Shown here in pieces: positions 60,187 through 64,000 of a stretch of 64,000 nucleotides of DNA; the first letter of the stretch is position 1; every line of letters begins with the position of its first letter. A model generated the notes under the pieces. The model worked only from the letters and a program-made list of their open reading frames with translations. It had not been told where the DNA came from and searched no databases. The DNA lies in assembly GCF_001653755.1 (NCBI RefSeq), contig NZ_CP015125.1, forward strand, positions 1,560,501 through 1,624,500, in the 5' to 3' direction. Position numbers and translations under genes: made by a program. Source of the stretch: Dokdonia donghaensis DSW-1 (lineage in GTDB: Bacteria; Bacteroidota; Bacteroidia; Flavobacteriales; Flavobacteriaceae).

Positions 60187-61584
60187 TTAAATATCTTCTG
60201 CGATGTCAAGTGCTTTATTAAGCGCTCCTAATTTGTTGTAAACTTCTTGTAATTCTTTAGCGGGATCACTGCCAGATACCACTCCAGCACCTGCTTGCCA
60301 GTGTAGGGTGTGATTTTTACTTAAGAAAGAACGTATGATAATAGCGTGATTAAAATTACCGTAAAAATCCATAAAACCTATCGCTCCACCGTAGAAGGTG
60401 CGATTGCGGTTTTCATACTTCTCAAGTAGCTGCATTGCCATATGCTTAGGCGCACCACTGAGTGTTCCTGCTGGAAAGGTGTCTGCTACCACTTGTAAGG
60501 TATTGCTACCCTCGTGCATTTGTCCCGTTACCTTACTCACGAGGTGTATTACGTGTGAGAAAAACTGCACCTCGCGATAGGTGTCTACCTTTACATCGTG
60601 ACCATTGCGTGATAAGTCATTACGAGCAAGATCAACGAGCATCACGTGTTCTGAGTTTTCTTTTTCGTCTTTGGCTAGTTCTTTTGCAAGTATGGCGTCT
60701 TGCTCATCATTACCGGTACGTTTAAAAGTACCTGCAATAGGGTGAATCTCTGCGAGACCGTCTTGCACAATAATCTGAGCTTCTGGTGATGAGCCAAAGA
60801 TTTTATAATCTCCGTAGTCAAAATAGAATAGATACGGCGACGGGTTAACACTGCGCAAAGCTCTATATACATTAAACTCATCTCCGGTAAATTGCTGCGA
60901 GAAGCGTTTACTAGGCACAATCTGAAAAACATCACCACGCTGGCAGTGCTTTTTACAAGTTTCTACGAGTGCTTTATAATCTGCATCTGTGATGTTGCTG
61001 GTGAGTTCGTTCTTTCGGTTGAAGTTAAACTCTGCAAAGTTTTTTGATTTTAAAAGCTGCTCAATCTCATCGATATTATTGTCTCCCGTGGTGTTGTGAC
61101 AAAATATATGCGCCTCATTATTAAAATGATTAATAGCGATAATATTTTGGTAAACGGCATAGTAAATATCCGGTATGTGGAGATCTCCTTCTTTTTTGGC
61201 GATTTCTATATCTTCAAAGTACTGCACAGAATCATACGATAGGTAACCAAACAAGCCATTGTTTATGAACTTGTGAGCTGTCTTTGTAGATGAGAACGCT
61301 TTCGCGAAAGCGTCTAAAACCCCCACAACATTAGTCTCTGCTGTGATTGTAATTTCCTCCTTCTTGCCATCTGGAAATTGCTGTGTGATTATACCATCGC
61401 CCACGCTTATAGAAGCAATAGGGTTGCAGCATATGTAAGAGAAGCTATTATCATTTGCGTGATAGTCACTACTCTCGAGCAGTAAACTATTAGGGAAACG
61501 ATCGCGCAGCCTTAAGTATACCGATACAGGAGTGATGGTATCTGCTAGGAGTCTTTTTGAAAATGTAGTTAATTGATATTTCAT
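60187..61584 (-). CDS. trpE: Anthranilate synthase component I
   Basis: Converts chorismate to anthranilate with TrpG. The tryptophan feedback motif LLES is at residues 35-38, and the chorismate-binding core carries HPIAGTFKRTGN near 281-292, DLARNDLSR near 320-328 and FPAGTLSGAPK near 368-378. Length is 465 residues. It is first in the operon and preceded by a leader peptide and attenuator. An exact palindrome codes AFAKA (61297-61312). Confidence 0.97.
   Translation of the reverse strand: MKYQLTTFSKRLLADTITPVSVYLRLRDRFPNSLLLESSDYHANDNSFSYICCNPIASISVGDGIITQQFPDGKKEEITITAETNVVGVLDAFAKAFSSTKTAHKFINNGLFGYLSYDSVQYFEDIEIAKKEGDLHIPDIYYAVYQNIIAINHFNNEAHIFCHNTTGDNNIDEIEQLLKSKNFAEFNFNRKNELTSNITDADYKALVETCKKHCQRGDVFQIVPSKRFSQQFTGDEFNVYRALRSVNPSPYLFYFDYGDYKIFGSSPEAQIIVQDGLAEIHPIAGTFKRTGNDEQDAILAKELAKDEKENSEHVMLVDLARNDLSRNGHDVKVDTYREVQFFSHVIHLVSKVTGQMHEGSNTLQVVADTFPAGTLSGAPKHMAMQLLEKYENRNRTFYGGAIGFMDFYGNFNHAIIIRSFLSKNHTLHWQAGAGVVSGSDPAKELQEVYNKLGALNKALDIAEDI
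61297..61312. repeat. Dispersed palindrome, exact copy 16 (in trpE)
   Basis: Perfect copy coding AFAKA. Confidence 0.95.
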
Positions 61585-61616
61585 TTGTTACATATTGTTT
61601 TCTCAAAATTGAGAAC

Positions 61617-61643
61617 AAAAAAAAGCCTGTCGTAAAGACAGGC
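61617..61643 (-). terminator. trp operon attenuator terminator
   Basis: GCCTGTC pairs with GACAGGC around the loop TTTAC, followed by eight T residues on the minus strand, 33 bp before trpE. It lies after the leader peptide, as in classical ribosome-mediated attenuation. Confidence 0.93.
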
Positions 61644-61671
61644 TGTATATGAATGGTACATAGGTGCGTGC

Positions 61672-61728
61672 TTACGACAACGATTGTTGTGTAATCCACC
61701 ACCAAGTATGTACTGTATTGTTTTTCAT
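61672..61728 (-). CDS. trpL: trp leader peptide (three consecutive Trp codons)
   Basis: An 18-codon reading frame reading MKNNTVHTWWWITQQSLS, with Trp codons TGG-TGG-TGG at 61696-61704 and a TAA stop at 61672-61674. The stop and the codons before it include TGTCGTAA (61672-61679 on the other strand as TTACGACA). This is exactly complementary to the terminator loop plus part of its 3' arm (61628-61635). A ribosome stalled at the Trp codons would leave this segment free to pair and block the terminator; a ribosome at the stop would cover it. This is a leader-peptide attenuator; the mechanism is inferred from base pairing. Confidence 0.92.
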   Translation of the reverse strand: MKNNTVHTWWWITQQSLS

Positions 61729-61736
61729 TTATGATG

Positions 61737-61744
61737 TAAAGATA
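61737..61744 (-). promoter_or_regulatory. Putative trp operon -7 box
   Basis: TATCTTTA (one base off TAnnTTTG) lies 8 bp before the leader ATG on the minus strand. No clear -33 TTG was found. Confidence 0.4.
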
Positions 61745-61764
61745 GGGAGCGATTTTATAATAAA

Positions 61765-61806
61765 AAAGCCCAATGGATAAAAAATATACACTGAGCTTTT
61801 TACGGG
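61765..61806 (-). terminator. Terminator of yceI
   Basis: AAAAGCTCAGTG pairs with CATTGGGCTTTT (two wobble pairs), followed by TT-rich sequence on the minus strand. It separates yceI from the trp promoter. Confidence 0.7.
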
Positions 61807-61824
61807 GGAATAATTAGGAAATTA

Positions 61825-62397
61825 TTAGAGAGTCAAGCTCACTGCAAGCTCAAAATTATCTGAAATAGCATTGTCTTTTAAGTTGTCAAAAAACGATGCA
61901 GAGCCATAACGTACACCATATTTTGTGCGATCTACATTAAAAACGGTAGTGGCTACGCCATTCTCTATGGTCATATTAACCTTTGTAGGTAGTGTAGTTC
62001 CTTTTATAGTAAGGTCACCCACTACACTATAACCATTACCACTTTTTGCTACTTCTGTGATAACAAATGTAGCTTCGCTATGGTTTGTAGTATCAAAAAA
62101 GTCTGCAGAGTTTAAGTGTCCTTCTAGTTTTTCTTTTCCTTCGCCAGCTTTTAAGTCTGTTACCGCAATAGTAGTCATATCTACTACAAAGCTACCACCT
62201 ACTAGTTGGTCACCATCCATTTCAAGTGTTCCAGATTTTAGGTTAATAGTACCTGTGTGTTGTCCTAGTACTTTTTTACCTGTCCAAGTAATAGTGCTTT
62301 CTTTTACGTTTACTGTTTTTTCTACAGGTTCTGTGCTTGCAGTGGCTCCTGTTGTAACAATAAGTGCTAAAAATGCTGTTGTGATTGTCTTTTTCAT
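61825..62397 (-). CDS. YceI family protein
   Basis: Secreted lipocalin-like isoprenoid-binding family. Signal peptide to about residue 20 (ATAS cleavage). The body follows the YceI pattern: TVNVKESTITWTGKKVLGQHTGTINLKSG, GGSFVVDMTTIAVTDL and KLEGHLNSADFFDTTNHSEATFVITEV. Length is 190 residues. It lies 17 bp behind a marR gene on the same strand, so the two are probably one operon controlled by that MarR. Confidence 0.9.
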   Translation of the reverse strand: MKKTITTAFLALIVTTGATASTEPVEKTVNVKESTITWTGKKVLGQHTGTINLKSGTLEMDGDQLVGGSFVVDMTTIAVTDLKAGEGKEKLEGHLNSADFFDTTNHSEATFVITEVAKSGNGYSVVGDLTIKGTTLPTKVNMTIENGVATTVFNVDRTKYGVRYGSASFFDNLKDNAISDNFELAVSLTL

Positions 62398-62414
62398 CTT
62401 TTAGTTTTTAATAA

Positions 62415-62864
62415 TTATGTTCTTAGTTTATTGAGCAAGTTATTGAGCTGCTCTATCTCAGTATTGTCTAGTTGAGTGGTTATTTTATCTTCGGCTTGAG
62501 TCACTACTTTGTCTAACTCATTAAGTAATGACAAGCCAGCCTCTGTAATTGTAATTTCAATTTTACGACGGTTTGAGGGGCACGTACTGCGATTTACAAG
62601 CTCTTTTTTGAGTAGTTTATCTACTAGGCGTGTTGTATTACTTGCTTTTGTAACCATACGGTCATTGAGCGTAGATAGATTTGCAGGTTTTCCTTTTTGC
62701 CCACGTAATATGCGTAATACATTAAACTGCTGTAATGATATATCGTAGGGTTTGAGTGCCATTAATAAGATATCATTAGACCATTGTGCTGTATAGGCTA
62801 GGTTTATAATAAGCCTTTGAGAAGGCTTGAGACTCGTGGTTTTTATGTGTTCTTCTATTGTCAT
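62415..62864 (-). CDS. MarR family transcriptional regulator
   Basis: Winged-helix regulator of 149 residues. The recognition region FNVLRILRGQKGKPANLSTLNDRMVTKASNTTRLVDKLLKKELVNR spans the DNA-binding helices and SNRRKIEITIT is the wing. The ATG at 62864 gives MTIEEHIKT; the frame is open to 62903. It is upstream of yceI and downstream of a 16-bp perfect palindrome, a likely operator for self-control. Confidence 0.9.
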   Translation of the reverse strand: MTIEEHIKTTSLKPSQRLIINLAYTAQWSNDILLMALKPYDISLQQFNVLRILRGQKGKPANLSTLNDRMVTKASNTTRLVDKLLKKELVNRSTCPSNRRKIEITITEAGLSLLNELDKVVTQAEDKITTQLDNTEIEQLNNLLNKLRT

Positions 62865-62870
62865 TACAAT

Positions 62871-62886
62871 ATTTGTATATACAAAT
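62871..62886. promoter_or_regulatory. 16-bp palindrome, candidate MarR operator
   Basis: ATTTGTATATACAAAT is a perfect palindrome that overlaps the -7 box TACATTTG (62882-62889, minus strand) and ends 7 bp before the marR ATG. Binding there would block transcription. Confidence 0.65.
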
Positions 62887-62889
62887 GTA
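62882..62889 (-). promoter_or_regulatory. marR-yceI -7 promoter box
   Basis: TACATTTG on the minus strand, 17 bp before the ATG and half inside the palindrome. Confidence 0.55.
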
Positions 62890-63018
62890 TAATTATTTTG
62901 CAATAGAATATCTATGTTTAGATATTTTTAACGTTAAAGTACTTCTGATTTTTTCCATTATCTTAACATCCTATTACTAAAGTCTGTTAAGAGATGTTCT
63001 TAGTTCTGGGTCTCTGTA

Positions 63019-63026
63019 TAATTTTG
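63019..63026 (+). promoter_or_regulatory. Putative thioredoxin-like gene -7 box, leaderless geometry
   Basis: TAATTTTG ends 4 nt before the second of two adjacent ATGs (63031). Confidence 0.5.
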
Positions 63027-63027
63027 T

Positions 63028-63534
63028 ATGATGCGATTTTTAATACTCTTGTTGGTTCTATGTACAATCTCTTGTAAGAAAGAGGTAGAAGAAAAGGCAT
63101 ATCATTATGTAGAAGGGGCAGATATAAAGATGTTTGATTATAATGAACTTGATAGTTATATAAAAAATCATCCATCTGAGACACTTGTGGTAAATTTTTG
63201 GGCTACCTGGTGTGCTCCTTGTATAAAGGAATTACCAGCTTTTGAAAAACTAGGAAATACCTATGCAGATCAAGATGTGAAAATTCTTTTAGTGAGTCTT
63301 GACTTCCCAGAACAGATGGATCATCTAAAAGCATTTGTAGCAAAAAAAGAATTGCAATCTGAGGTTGTATTTTTAGACGATGGAGATGCAAACAGATGGA
63401 TACCTAAAGTAGATAAGAACTGGAGTGGGGCCTTACCAGCAACACTTATTATAGGTGATAAAAGAAAACGCTTTTATGAACAATCATTTACATATGGCTT
63501 GTTAGAAAGTGAATTGAAATATATTTTAAATTAA
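63028..63534 (+). CDS. TlpA/ResA-like thioredoxin lipoprotein
   Basis: Membrane-anchored thiol-disulfide protein. A lipobox (CTISC, Cys16) precedes the thioredoxin fold with active site WCAPC at residues 61-65 (VVNFWATWCAPCIKELP) and the cis-Pro in SGALPATLIIG near 140-150. Length is 168 residues if the first ATG is used; the second ATG at 63031 fits the promoter better. It stands 2 bp before the next redox gene. Confidence 0.88.
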   Translation: MMRFLILLLVLCTISCKKEVEEKAYHYVEGADIKMFDYNELDSYIKNHPSETLVVNFWATWCAPCIKELPAFEKLGNTYADQDVKILLVSLDFPEQMDHLKAFVAKKELQSEVVFLDDGDANRWIPKVDKNWSGALPATLIIGDKRKRFYEQSFTYGLLESELKYILN

Positions 63535-63536
63535 AA

Positions 63537-64000
63537 ATGAAGACTTTTAAAATTTTAACGCTACTTGCCTTAGTGGTAGTCGTTTCTGCATTTGCAGCAA
63601 ATGCCGTTGTAAAAAGTGCAAAGAGCGGTTACAGTATAGGTGATGATGCAACAGATTTTTATCTGCGTAATGTAGATAACAGTATGGTATCGCTTAAGGA
63701 TTATGAAAATGCCAAAGGATTTATAATAATCTTTACGTGCAATACTTGTCCATTTTCTATAGCAAATGAAGACAGAATCATTGCATTAGATAAAAAGTAC
63801 AAGTCATTAGGCTACCCTGTGATAGCGATTAACCCTAACGACCCACACATTAAACCTGGAGATAGTTTTAAGTCTATGCAACAACGAGCACGAGAAAAAG
63901 GATTTACATTCCCTTATTTATTTGACGATGGCCAAGAGGTATATCCAAAATATGGAGCTACAAAAACTCCTCACGTGTATGTGACTCAAAAAAAGCAAGG
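63537..64000 (+). CDS. Thioredoxin-fold peroxiredoxin-like protein, 3' end cut by window
   Basis: Starts ATG at 63537 with a signal peptide (MKTFKILTLLALVVVVSAFA) and continues in frame to the window edge. A CxxC motif (TCNTCPF, Cys68 and Cys71) is in the position of the redox site of AhpC/TSA-like secreted proteins; INPNDPHIKPGDSF follows. It is coupled to the TlpA-like gene (2-bp gap), so the pair forms one redox unit. At least 154 residues are visible. Confidence 0.85.
   Translation, partial: MKTFKILTLLALVVVVSAFAANAVVKSAKSGYSIGDDATDFYLRNVDNSMVSLKDYENAKGFIIIFTCNTCPFSIANEDRIIALDKKYKSLGYPVIAINPNDPHIKPGDSFKSMQQRAREKGFTFPYLFDDGQEVYPKYGATKTPHVYVTQKKQ

Noticed and set aside
55..61312. Palindrome as a set of transcription terminators
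   Set aside because: No T-run follows most copies and nine lie inside essential-looking genes.

Overview
The window looks like a chromosome segment of a marine member of the Flavobacteriaceae (Bacteroidota). A Dokdonia-like organism is my guess; no marker gene here proves the genus. The supporting signs are an AT-rich sequence, promoters with the Bacteroidota -7 box TAnnTTTG, few Shine-Dalgarno sites, a type IX secretion sorting domain, a split transketolase, BshC, the THX ribosomal protein, many SpII lipoproteins and a zeaxanthin-type carotenoid cluster. I see no phage, transposase, plasmid or CRISPR locus.

Layout. 0-10 kb: an unknown membrane protein, mpl and ftsY (divergent), a lipoprotein amidase, a SxxK serine hydrolase, rimO and a BNR-like lipoprotein. 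10-20 kb: a 76-bp direct repeat pair, a secreted M14 peptidase, bshC, trmL, an Omp85-type barrel, an M24 peptidase and a GT2/epimerase pair. 20-25 kb: an operon merR(CarH-like)-crtI-crtB-crtZ, then three tRNA genes (Leu-GAG and two identical Lys-UUU), each with its own promoter. 25-34 kb: housekeeping genes (aroK, hslR-like, split transketolase, pyrE, Nudix), an FKBP-like lipoprotein, a small beta-barrel and an M14 lipoprotein. 34.4-47.4 kb: one giant gene for a 4339-residue secreted protein made of nine ~405-residue modules. 47-54 kb: a UDG-like protein, THX, yaaA, rluD, a PASTA protein, ddl and coaD. 53.8-61.7 kb: a complete trp operon (trpE-G-lipoprotein-D-C-membrane protein-F-B-[GIY-YIG]-A) behind a leader peptide with three consecutive Trp codons and an attenuator. 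61.8-64 kb: a marR-yceI pair and two thioredoxin-fold genes, the last cut by the window edge.

The most unusual sequence-level signal is a dispersed perfect palindrome, CGCTTTCGCGAAAGCG. Its 14-base core occurs 16 times exactly in 64 kb and at least eight more times in degraded form. It is found between genes and inside genes, where it encodes TLSRKR, RFRESV or AFAKA depending on frame. Its density and spread resemble HIP1-like or uptake-type genome-wide motifs rather than a local element.

Other points worth attention are: the trp attenuator, whose antiterminator strand includes the leader stop codon; a GIY-YIG nuclease gene inserted between trpB and trpA and flanked by inverted hairpins whose stems differ by compensating base changes; a CarH-like regulator that keeps both histidine-ligand motifs for adenosylcobalamin; a P-domain nested inside an Ig-like unit of the giant protein; a perfect 16-bp palindrome at the marR promoter; and three genes whose -7 box lies exactly 4 nt before the ATG, which suggests leaderless mRNAs.
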